Assembly (NCBI GenBank): GCA_033557675.1
Contig: JAWQRM010000030.1
Span: 1-37,783 of the forward strand
Direction of reading: 5' to 3'
Origin: Coptodactyla brooksi
Taxonomy: Eukaryota; Arthropoda; Insecta; Coleoptera; Scarabaeidae
DNA length: 37,783 nucleotides
In this document: one piece after another, positions 1-9,302 of the stretch
Numbering within the stretch: position 1 is the first letter of the stretch
Layout: every line of letters starts with the position of its first letter
Translations under genes and position numbers: made by a program
Notes under the pieces: model-generated
Database searches by the model: none
What the model was told of the DNA's origin: nothing
What the model saw: the letters and a program-made list of their open reading frames with translations, nothing else

Positions 1-99
1 TTTGAGGCTAAAGACAAATCGTACTATAAAAATGGTATCGAAAAATTGTATGACCGCTATAATCGTTGTATCGCCTTCGAAGGCAACTACATTGAATAA
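1..99 (+). pseudogene. mariner-like transposase, C-terminal end (cut by window edge)
   Basis: The first 33 codons are open to a TAA at 97-99 and read as the last 32 residues of a mariner-type transposase. The YYKNGIEKLYDRYNRCIAFE stretch is the typical C-terminal signature of this family (cut-and-paste DDE/D transposases that insert at TA). The rest lies left of the window, so whether the copy is intact cannot be judged. The stretch itself has no stop or frameshift. A mariner-type inverted repeat follows about 40 bases later, as expected for the 3' end. The element would sit in a long intron of trh. Confidence 0.75.
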
Positions 100-136
100 T
101 AAAATCAAATTTTATCAAAAAAAAAATGTTTTCTAT

Positions 137-163
137 GTTAGCCTACGAACTTTTCAGCCCAAC
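137..163 (+). repeat. 3' terminal inverted repeat of the mariner copy
   Basis: Read on the minus strand, this begins GTTGGGCTGAAAAGTTCGTA, the usual style of a mariner end. It lies just after the transposase stop at 97-99. The matching 5' repeat is outside the window. Confidence 0.6.
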
Positions 164-590
164 TGTTAATAATAGAAGGAAACCGCCAAAGAAGAGTTAC
201 TGATAATTACATTTTAGTTTTTGATAACTTATCTGTCTAAAGTTGTGAGTTTGAAACTTTGAAAACTTTTGTAAGCAAAATTAGTAAATGCATGCTTGAC
301 GAACGTTTGGCTGAGGAAGTTTTGGAAATTTTAAAATGTTAGTTTCTATATGATCTCTAATTAGTGCAAACTGCATTAATATTCATCAATCTGACAAATT
401 ATTTGAACAACCTGCCAGATTTGACGATTATTCGTTAATAATATATAATATATATAATTATATATAATATAATATATATATATATATATTATTATATATA
501 TAATATATATATATTATAATAATATTATATTAATTTAATTTTTAATTTTAATATTAATTTAATTTATTTAAGAAAATAAATTCGGATATT
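164..590. repeat. AT-rich intronic stretch with TA-rich microsatellite
   Basis: No gene is seen. Positions about 438-545 are an impure TA/ATT simple repeat. The remainder is unremarkable AT-rich sequence. Confidence 0.7.
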
Positions 591-3080
591 TAAAATAAAT
601 TTAATTTTTTCTGCTTTGACAGGATCATTGCTTCTAACGAAATTATGTGTCGAATGATCAATAATGATCCCAAACCTTGTAATTAAAATAAAACTGTTGT
701 TGTTTAGACATTTAAAAAAAATGGGAAAATTAATCCATAAAATTAGCCTTCTTTTTTAGCGCAGGTCCTGCAATGAAAAAAAAACAGTTGTTGGTTAGAC
801 AGTTATAATGATAAAAACATAAATATTTCAGATAATTTTTTTTCATAACTTTGAGAAAATCATTGTTTCTAAAGAGATGGTGTGCAAAATGATCAATAAA
901 GATCCCAAATCTTGCAATTAAAAAAAACTGTTGTTGTTTAGACATTTATAGAAATATATAACAATAATCTTTAAAATAACTGTCCCTTTCTCAGCATAAT
1001 TTTGTTAGAATCCTTGCTTTCAAAGAAGCGATGCGCAGAATGATCAGTAATGAAAAAAATGTTGTTGCTTAGACACTTATAATAATAAAAACTCGAATAT
1101 TTAAAATAAACTTTCTATTTTCTGCATAGTGTTCGAAATGATCGCTAATGTCGAAAAGCTCTGTAATTAAACAGAAACTTTTTAATCTCTTATTGATTAC
1201 ACATTTATAAAAATAGCAGTAGAAATTTTTAAAATATTTTTTTCTGGATAACTTTGTCAGAATCCTTGCTTCTAAAGAAATGAAACGCAAAGTTAAGATT
1301 AAGATTAATAAGGATTGCAGACCGTTTTTTTTAATAAACATAAATCTTTAAAATACATTTCCCTTTTTATGACACAGCTTTGACAGAATCATTATTTCTG
1401 AGGAAATGATGTATAAGAAGGATTCCAAGCTCTGAGATAAAAAACCACTCTTGGTTTGATATCTACAAGAAAAAAACATACAAAATAAATTTTCCTTTTT
1501 GTGTATTACGGTGGTTGATGGTGACCTTTTGATTATTAAAAAAAATGTTATTTGTTAGAGATTTCTATAAAATGTCTATATATAAAATAAAATAATTTGA
1601 AGTATTTAAAATAAATTTTATTTTTTTCTACATAACTGATACGATCATTGCTTCTAAGGAAATTATGTGCAGAATGATCAATAATGATCCCAAACCTAGT
1701 CACTAAAAAAGCTGTTGTTGTTTAGCAAACAGATAAAAACGAGAAAATTAATCTTTAAGGTAAAAGTTTCCTTTTCTGCATAATCTTGATGTAATCCTTG
1801 CTTACAAAGAAATAAAAAAGATGGTGTTGGTTAAACATTTAAAATAATAAAAACATAAATGTTTAAAGTGAATTTTCTTTTCTCTTCATAACTGTAATAC
1901 AATCATTGTTTCTAAAGAAATGGTGTGCAGAATGATCAATAATAATCCCATACCTTGTGATTTAAAAGTGTTGTTGTTTAGACATTTATAAAAATGAGAA
2001 CAGTAATTTTGATAGCATCCTTACTTCTAAAGAAATAACGTGCAGAATTCATAACTTATATTTTATTTACTTTAATTAGCCAAGAGAAAATTATATTTCA
2101 TTATAAGTGAATAAGGGAGCTTGCGATTAATTTCGAATATAATCAATCAATTATTTTAATAATGAACACAAGTCATATAATTAAAGAAAAATCGTTGTTG
2201 GTTAGACATTTATAATAAAAAACATAAATATATAAAATAAAATTTCTTTTTCCTGCATAACGTTCACAGGATCATTGCTTGTAAGGAAATAATGTGTAAA
2301 ATAATTAATAAAGATCTTTGAGCTTTGAAATTTAAAGAAAACTATCGTTGGATCGATATTTATAAAAAAATAATATACATTTTTAAAATAAATTTCCTTT
2401 TTTCTACACATCTTTGGCAGAATCCTTGCCTCCAAAGAAATAATGTGCACAATGTGATTTTTTAATATTTATAAAAATATGAAAATAAATGTTTAAAATG
2501 AATCTTCTTTTTTCTACATAAGTTGGACAGAATTCTTGCTTGTAAGGAAATTATGTGTAAAAAACTGTCCTAATGCTGTTTTTTACTGTATAACTTTGAC
2601 AGAATAGTTGCTTTTAAAGAAATAATGTACAGAATAAAAGAGATAGAGATTAAAAAAAACTATTGTTGGTTCGACATTTATAAAAAAATAACATAAATCT
2701 TTAAAATATTTTTTTGCTGCATAACTTTGACAGAATCCTTCCCCCTAAAGAAATAATGTGCATAATGATCAATAATGATCACAAATCTTGTGATTAAAAT
2801 AATTGTTGTTGGTTAGACATTTCTAATAATAAAAATATAAATATTTATAGTAAAATTTCTTCTTTCTAGACGTTGATAAAAATAAAAACATAAATCTTTA
2901 AAATAAATTTTCATCTTCCTGCATTACTGACAGAATCATTGCTTTCAAGCAAGTACCATACAGAATGATTAATAATAATCCCAGATCTTCTGATTAAAAG
3001 GACTGGTCATGATTGTATAAAAAAACATAAATTATGTTATATACATATTAATATTTAAAAAGCATAAATCTTTAAAAAGG
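590..3080. repeat. degenerate tandem array, about 14 units of roughly 100-300 bp
   Basis: A recurring block holds, in order, 'ctgcataactttgacag', 'aatccttgcttctaaagaaa', 'tgtgcagaatgatcaataat', 'gatcccaaaccttgtgatta', 'tgttgttggttagacattta' and 'aataaaaacataaatcttta'. The TTAGACATTT element returns near 704, 793, 937, 1069, 1835, 1975, 2203, 2665 and 2812, with weaker copies between. Units differ in length and sequence, so this is an old, drifting satellite-like array. Short open frames inside it (for example 730-945 and 2202-2450, minus) are by-products of the repeat. A dispersed 55-bp piece interrupts it at 2106-2158. Confidence 0.75.
2106..2158 (+). repeat. dispersed repeat, copy 1 (second copy 6371-6430)
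   Basis: The block with 'aagggagcttgcgattaatt' and 'aatcaatcaattattttaat' recurs at 6371-6430 in the same orientation with few changes. The family is unknown. It is probably an end of a mobile element. Confidence 0.55.
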
Positions 3081-3388
3081 CAGATTCTGGAATGTCACTT
3101 AATACATTAAGAACATTCCAAATAATGTAAAACGCTTTTTGTACTTTTTTTTGACTGCTTCTGAATATGATACAGCTTCAGAATTTTACGAATCTTTTTC
3201 TGAATCTAAAAGTTATTGCTTCATTTTTTTCTGATTTGTATCGATTTCTTGCGAAGAAGAAACTGAATTCCTTCTCAAAAATGTTTTCCAAATGTCTGTA
3301 AATAGTAGTAATTGAAAGTACAACATACTTTGTGCATGTGAAATTTTAAACTAAACACTATGTTCATGTTCTAGCTATGTTCAATTTC

Positions 3389-3866
3389 TAAATAATTTCC
3401 TTGAACAAATTTCTCATGTGAACAAAACCAACTAGAAAAAAAGCAATCTAGCAACAGAAATATTTGAATTTTAGCTTTAAAAATAAACAACAATTTGTTT
3501 GGTAGAAGATTTATTTACACACTCTTTTGTAAACGATATTTTAAACTAAGCACTATGCTCATTTTCTAGTATACTAATGAGAATGAGTAATGAGAATCTT
3601 AAAAACTAAACAATCAAAAGTTTTTAATAACGAAAAACTAAAATTTATTTAGTACAGGACAGAAAAGATTTTTTATATTTTTGATTTGAGAAAAGGTATT
3701 TTGTTTTGTTTGTAAATAATTTCCTTTAACAAATTTGTCATGTGAACAAAATCAACTAGAAAAAAAGCGATTTAGTAACAGAAATATTTGAATTTTAGCT
3801 TTAAAATAAACAACAATTTGTTTGGTAGAAGATTTACTTACAAATTCTTTTGTAAACGATATTTAA
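3389..3866 (+). repeat. direct duplication, about 155 bp, offset 324 bp
   Basis: Positions 3389-3545 and 3713-3866 match closely. Shared segments include 'caactagaaaaaaagc', 'gaaatatttgaattttagct' and 'caatttgtttggtagaagat'. A shorter motif (ttttaaactaagcactatg) also recurs at about 3345 and 3539. The short open frame at 3788-3982 lies in copy 2 and has no other support. Confidence 0.7.
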
Positions 3867-5276
3867 GTGCAAGATGGAACAGTAAAAACATTGTAATAAT
3901 GTTTTCAATTGAATCAATTAAATTTGAAGAAACTTATATAGGTAAAAGCTGCATCTTTCATTTTCTGTTAGTTATTTATTAATTTTTTTTTGTAATTTGA
4001 AGACTTTATTGTAGTTGTAGAGACTTTGTAATGTCGCGGAAATTTTATATTAATTAGGGCACAAAGCTCTAATTTATTTTTTATTTTATATTAAATGAAA
4101 ACAAAAATTGAATTTGTACTTCCACATTAATGAAATTTCGTTTGATGTTAATCACAATCACACATCATTGTTATCTAAAGTTAATTCAAGCAAACACGTT
4201 AGTTGATAAGTACTAATTTTAATTATATATAATATATAAACAATATATAATATTTTCAACTATTTCAATAAATTTTGAATTAAATAGTTGGTTGAAAAAT
4301 TATTTTCGAGAAAAATGTTCATGTGGAAACATTTTTCAATTAGATTGTTACGTATTTACTATTTTTTTTGCAAGATATCAGAAAAAGTAAAATTTCACTG
4401 GATAACAAAATTTATCGAATAGAAGGAAAAGGGAACTAAAAAGAGGTATCAAAAAAGGGAACTAAAAAGAGGTATCAAAGATAAAAGAAAATAATACTAA
4501 CAAGATTCCAGGGTGATAGATACATATTTAAAACAGGCATTTAAATAATAAAAAATACAGATTCTAGTAAACATAGGTTATGAAAGGTTACAAGGCTTGT
4601 AACAAGAAAATATTGAAAGGCGCGAACCTAAGAATAAAACAGCATCTAAAGAAAAATTGAAACATATCCTGGGAAACGTTTTCAAGGCGAAAATACAGAG
4701 TATGATATGAAGCAAAAAAACAATGAAGATATAGAACAATTTATCGTTTAAAGTGGATTTATAAATTCTAAAAAACAGTTTATAAATAGCAATTAGAGAC
4801 AGATTAGTTGCTTTATCACTTTCAGACATCAGTTTTTCTTTCTTGAATTTTTTACAACCTATCTAACTCTTAGGTTTCTGATTTTATTGAATCACTGCAA
4901 GGAGTACAGTTGTAGATAATTGGAGTTTTATTAACTTGTGGAAAGAGTCTGGTAGAAAAGAGTACTTTTTAGCAATTATAATCATGTTATTATTATTAAT
5001 ATATTATTTGATTTTGTGAAATCATATAGTACGATTTATGATAAAAATCGTGTCATATTCCTATTCCTATTAAAATAAAACTCAATAACTTTTCTCTGTG
5101 TAAGATTTTTCACAGAGAAATATTTCCATTTACTTGCTGTAGTAGTAAAAAGACTGAAGTAGTTGTAGAAAAGAAAACCCCCCTGCAATGTAATTATTAT
5201 AACTATTTAAATATGATAAAAAAATACTTCTCAAATATATAAAATTGGAATTATGTTTTCAGTGCTACCTGCGTAA
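3867..5276. other. intronic sequence without recognised gene
   Basis: AT-rich trh intron. The only structure seen is a 28-bp tandem duplication at about 4427-4480, built on 'agggaactaaaaagaggtat' twice. The minus open frame at 4578-4829 has no family features. Confidence 0.6.
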
Positions 5277-5300
5277 CATATAGGGTGTTTCATTCTAAAA
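5277..5300 (+). repeat. transposon-end-like motif (AGGGTGTTTCATT)
   Basis: 'atagggtgtttcattctaaa' resembles the AGGGTGTTTC/CAGGGTGTTTC end motif common in insect DNA transposons. A related motif occurs in the opposite orientation at 37081-37100. No partner end was found nearby, and 5301-5930 holds no recognised gene. Confidence 0.3.
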
Positions 5301-6066
5301 GCCTTCTTTATTATTACATGTTGCCAAAGACAACTGCACACGTTTTCAAAGAAATAATATTTAAGCTCACTATGAACATTTCGTCGACATTTACAGGGCC
5401 GTCTCCTCCCTTTCGCGCCGCACACTTCACGTCTGGGTTGCCCGACTTGCTTCCTCACCCAGAGAAGTTAATATTCCCAGGTGTTTTGAACCTTTGTTAC
5501 GAGCTGCTGTGACAAAAATTGTATGTCAAGGTTGCCATTTGTGCTTCACGAATGTACCACTGAAACCAAACCAGCGGTCCTTAGGATAGGGATTCGTTTT
5601 ACTTGTAATTCTTTAACAGGTTTTGAAAGAAATTGTGATTTTAGTGATTCACGTTTAACGAAACTGTGACTTTAATATAACAAAAAATACCATGAAAAGG
5701 ATGAATCATTACCAACCTTTTCAAAAGATGCCAGCAGGAGCTTAAAAAGATTTTTGGATATCGGGGTGGAAGGGAAATACGAAATGATTGGCAGAATAAG
5801 AAAGAATATATTATGTATAAAATTTGGTTGTGAGTAATCACAACTTGTATGTAATAAATCATTACTCACTACGGGGAATAATAATGAATGTCATTACATA
5901 TGTAGTAGAGAGGACTTGTCGAAAAATGTTTAGGAAGCACTGGGGCGGCGTACTGAACAAAAGACCGTCGCATATGCGTATTGAAAAAAAAAACAGCTGT
6001 CTTGTGGGTCTTACTCGTTTTGTGTCTGCTGTGGTGGTGCGCTTGCTTTTATTGGGGAAATATTAA

Positions 6067-6276
6067 ATGTCCGCCAAGCGGCACGCACTATACGATGGCG
6101 AGTTAAAATTAACGCGGCAATTAACCTTTTTTTCAGTAGATCTGGTTTTCGTTTGGAAGGCTTTTTATTATTTTGTTGTTGAAATATTTGTTTGCTCGAC
6201 GACAAGGTATGCAGCGATTCCGGTTTTCGAGTACGTGGGTATTTTGTTATTGAGTAAGGCGAAAGTATTGGAATAA
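6067..6276 (+). pseudogene. possible transposase N-terminal remnant
   Basis: The open frame starts MSAKRHALYDGELKLT, which resembles the short basic start and 'Y.GELKL' segment of some pogo/CENP-B-type transposases. After residue 16 it becomes hydrophobic low-complexity sequence with no family pattern, so at most the first 16-20 codons are a remnant. It lies about 1 kb left of a CENP-B-type fragment (7062-7364), which may be a coincidence. Confidence 0.25.
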
Positions 6277-6370
6277 ATGGATAATGTCGTAAAGCCTCGT
6301 TTACATATTCTGTTAATATTAACGGTTTTCAAAACAGAAGAGATAATTCAAAGGTTATATTTTGTTACAG

Positions 6371-6430
6371 GTGAATTGGAATGAAGGGAGCTTGTGATTA
6401 ATTTCAAATACAATCAATCAATTACTTTTA
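6371..6430 (+). repeat. dispersed repeat, copy 2 (first copy 2106-2158)
   Basis: Same block as at 2106-2158. It ends about 50 bases before the left SINE-like copy at 6477. Confidence 0.55.
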
Positions 6431-6476
6431 TCAGACTAATTTTGTATCTTGCTGTAGTAGAATAGATAGGATGTAC

Positions 6477-6554
6477 AAAAATAAGGTTTATGTATTTTTT
6501 TGTACGTGCCCTAAAAGCCCCTGGGGCGAGTAATAAGGGTTGCAAATTGAGGGA
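6477..6554 (+). repeat. SINE-like body, head-truncated copy (plus orientation)
   Basis: This is about 78 bp containing 'gccctaaaagcccctggggc' and 'gagtaataagggttgcaaat'. It is nearly identical to the reverse complement of 8368-8446. The right copy continues into a tRNA-like head. This copy stops at 'acaaaaataagg', where that head would join. It could be read as the left arm of an inverted-repeat element instead, but the tRNA-like head favours two SINE copies. Confidence 0.5.
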
Positions 6555-7061
6555 AATTATTAATTGTTAATTAGTATTCTTTTTTAGCAATTTTTTTGTT
6601 GATGTTCTATGGAGTAAATTTTCGTCTGTCGTACACCATCTAGTATTATTGTATGTATCTGCAATCGAGTCCTTATAAAGTGTGGGGTTATTTAAGTCGC
6701 TTCCAAACAAAATTTGACATGAATTCACCGTAACATTGTACAGCTTAACTTGTCCATCTAGTATACACGTGGTTGTTACTTGTCAAATCTCAGTTTCAAA
6801 GCAACAGACATAAACAATGGTTCTAATCAATCCACTTAACGTTCTAAACTTGTTACTAAGTATTTTTACTTTTATGAATATTCCCGAGACTTCAGTGAAT
6901 GATGCGGAATACAAAGGAAGGAATACACATCCACCACAATTGATGACTGTCAGTATATTATTGAAGAAAACAAGCGAACATTTAGCAGGATATTTAAAAA
7001 GGATATTTGAAATTAGAAACCATAAAACTTAGACACCGAAAAGTAACATACAACGATACAA

Positions 7062-7364
7062 CTATATAGATGGGCGAAATATATTGAGGAAAAAGGGGCA
7101 TATCGAGAAAAACTGGCAGAAATTATAGAATTTGTTATGAACCAAGCCAGAGCCGCCATACATGACAAATTACCACTACATGACATCGATATCCGCAGAT
7201 GGGCTATACAAGCTAGAAATGAAAAGAATTTGTCTCTTCAACAGTTCAAAGCATCTCATAGCTGGGTGCAACGCTTTAAAACAGAAAATACGTTGGTAAG
7301 CAGAAAAATTACAAAATTTGTATCTCAAAAACAAATTGAAAATATCGACCATGTAAAACACTAG
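7062..7364 (+). pseudogene. CENP-B/pogo-type transposase fragment
   Basis: About 100 open codons run from QLYRWAKYIEEKG to a TAG at 7362-7364. Two features are typical of CENP-B-type DNA-binding regions in pogo/Tigger-like transposases. One is the DIDIRRWAIQAR stretch. The other is FKASHSWVQRFKTENTLVSR followed by KITKFVS. The N-terminal part and the DDE catalytic domain are absent, so it is a remnant. It sits between two oppositely oriented SINE-like copies in a trh intron. The fragment at 16776-17039 looks like the preceding part of a related transposase. Confidence 0.6.
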
Positions 7365-7439
7365 CTAAAGAATTTGTAAAAGAGGCAAAACAACAAATCC
7401 AAATATATGTTTTTTTGGAAAAAAATTCATTGGTGTCCT

Positions 7440-7870
7440 TTAGTTGCTCTCGTTGGCTACAGCCATTTCACTTCACTTCACTATCTCTGCTTTTTAACAC
7501 AGCACTACTCTGGATGGGAGGGTTTGTTCCTCTTCAATCTTCTTCTCTGGTTGTCCTGGTCGAGTAATTGAAATAGCCCCCACGTTGACATGTTGATGTA
7601 GTCTTGCTTTATGTTTCTGGGTATGAAGCAAGACCAACGTTTCGATTAATGTCTCTATTTCTACAGTACCAAGGAGCGTTAACTATGTTTCGCAGTATTT
7701 TGTTCTGGAATCTATGGATGGTATTAATATGTATTTGTTTGGCACACCCCCAAAGTCATATGCCATAAACCGATACTGGTTTTAGGATCTAGTTATATAT
7801 GGTGATTTTGTTTTATATAGATAGATAAGAATTTTTGCCTAAGAGCCAATACAATTTTCTACATTTCATA
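7440..7870 (-). pseudogene. jockey-like LINE reverse transcriptase remnant
   Basis: On the minus strand, across several frameshifts and stops, one can read a degraded KP..TYG..LWG segment, then TNINTIHRFQNKILR-like and IVNAPWYCRNRDINR-like pieces. These match the conserved region downstream of the reverse transcriptase core in jockey-type non-LTR elements. No open frame survives. It lies within the long trh intron, antisense to the gene. Confidence 0.6.
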
Positions 7871-8059
7871 CCGAGTTTCCGTTTTTGAGATCTTGGCGAG
7901 AATGTACTTTTTCCCCTTAATTTCCAACCTTTATGAATCCCTTCAAAGGTTTTTACGTTACGCCGAAAACAAACACTGCTAAATTTCAACCAGCCCTAAA
8001 TGTCGTAAATGCCTTATTTTACTACCATTTATTTTCTAAATACATAACAATTTTATCGC

Positions 8060-8136
8060 GTTATAATATCCCCCGTAGCTTCGCGGGGGGTGGTCTGGAG
8101 AAAATGGGAAAAAACACGTAACTAATATTTTTAAAC

Positions 8137-8178
<42 letters not shown>
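8060..8178. repeat. GC hairpin followed by (TA)n microsatellite
   Basis: 'cccccgtagcttcgcggggg' folds as a C/G hairpin at about 8071-8091 in otherwise AT-rich sequence. About 50 bases later, 8139-8178 is a pure TA repeat. The hairpin resembles those near some Helitron 3' ends, but no CTRR end is visible. Confidence 0.4.
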
Positions 8179-8179
<1 letters not shown>

Positions 8180-8367
8180 TTAAATCCGCCAAAATCGATA
8201 GGGTAGTTTTTAAATTATTCCCCAAAACTAAGGGTAGTTTACCCCTTTAACCGTCTTGTATATGTGTGATATATCAATAGAAAGCTCTTCAAAAATGAAT
8301 ATCAGTTTGCATTTACCACATTTTGATAACAGTTTTCGTTTTTAAATTACAAGCGAATAAAAATTTT

Positions 8368-8523
8368 TTCCATCAATTTACAACCCTTATTACTCGCCCC
8401 AGGGGCTTTTAGAGCAAGTATAAAAAAATACGTAAACCTTATTTTTGTGATTCGAACCTACAACCTCTATTTTCACGGCAAATGCTCTAAAACTCTCCGA
8501 GCTATCAAAGGTTTTCTCTCCTA
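8368..8523 (-). repeat. tRNA-derived SINE-like element
   Basis: On the minus strand the head (about 8523 down to 8447) reads 'tagctcggagagttttagag', a good A-box and D-arm with a GCTC/GAGC stem. It then reads 'gttgtaggttcgaatca', a B-box and T-arm. The anticodon arm is poor, so it is not a functional tRNA. The head runs into the GC-rich body (8446 down to 8368) that is also found at 6477-6554. A tRNA-like head joined to an unrelated, dispersed body is the usual SINE plan. The 3' end is not defined. Confidence 0.5.
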
Positions 8524-8570
8524 ACTCTTCGGAAATTGTTATCTTAATATAAATTATTATCAATCAACTA

Positions 8571-8700
8571 TATAATAAAATTATAGGAACGGGTCCCTCC
8601 GTAAGTTTCCGGTGTCCGCGCGGCCGATTGCATACGAAACAACCCGAGCAGCCACGATTGACCGATCTCACTCACTCCACGCAGAAGCCTTTGCAGTGAG
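8571..8700 (+). repeat. dispersed GC-rich repeat, copy 1 (Helitron-like 5' end?)
   Basis: 'cgtaagtttccggtgtccgc' followed by GCGG(C/A)CGATT is shared with about 28059-28088. Both copies are preceded by an AT stretch ending in 'ataaaattata' or 'ataaagttat' and by a GG(A)CG.GTC motif. The shared GC-rich block in AT-rich surroundings points to a mobile family. A Helitron 5' end is one possibility. 8700-9302 holds no other recognised feature. Confidence 0.35.
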
Positions 8701-9302
8701 CTACACAACCGCTCAATGCACACTTACATAATAAACTAAATAGAAGTGAATAGATGCATTAGATGTATCTCTTCTTCGGTGGCAATTTTTAATGAAAATT
8801 TTAGATCATTTTAACAATATGTTTCAAAGTCAAGTACTTTAGAGTACTCTGATTTCATTTTCAAATCATAATATTCACAGTTCAAAGGTAATTAAAGATT
8901 CTTATCAAGTTTTAAATACCGATTCACAAAGATTATATTATTCCATAAGTAATCTGTATTGCACGCAAATAAAATACCATATTTTCACATTTACACATTT
9001 TAAGTTTCGCTTTCCGTTTTTTATAAGAAAGTAAGTTAAACGGCGACCTATTAGAAGGATACCGAGAATGCAAAAACATATTGAGTTGATTTATTACGTA
9101 AGTATATTTACGCATATACTTACGAAGTATATAGCATTCCTTTCAGTTATAACTTTCCTTAGCAGTTATACCCCTGGCCGTCTCACATCTAAGTTCGTCG
9201 ATGCATGCGCATCTTAAAAGATTTGCTTTTAGTGTTTAACTGGAGAATTCATTTCATTCTAAAATACTAATAATATTTATCGTATTTTCTGTTCATTTCC
9301 AG

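Noticed and set aside
5231..5512. Overlapping open frames on both strands at a GC-richer patch
   Set aside because: No bHLH or PAS motif or splice-site fit was found, so it is not taken as an upstream trh exon.
6477..8446. A 2-kb DNA transposon bounded by 78-bp inverted repeats
   Set aside because: The right arm continues into a tRNA-like head and the interior is a mix of unrelated fragments, so two opposed SINE copies explain it better.
8447..8523. A functional tRNA gene on the minus strand
   Set aside because: The D- and T-arm boxes are good, but the anticodon stem does not pair and no acceptor stem closes.
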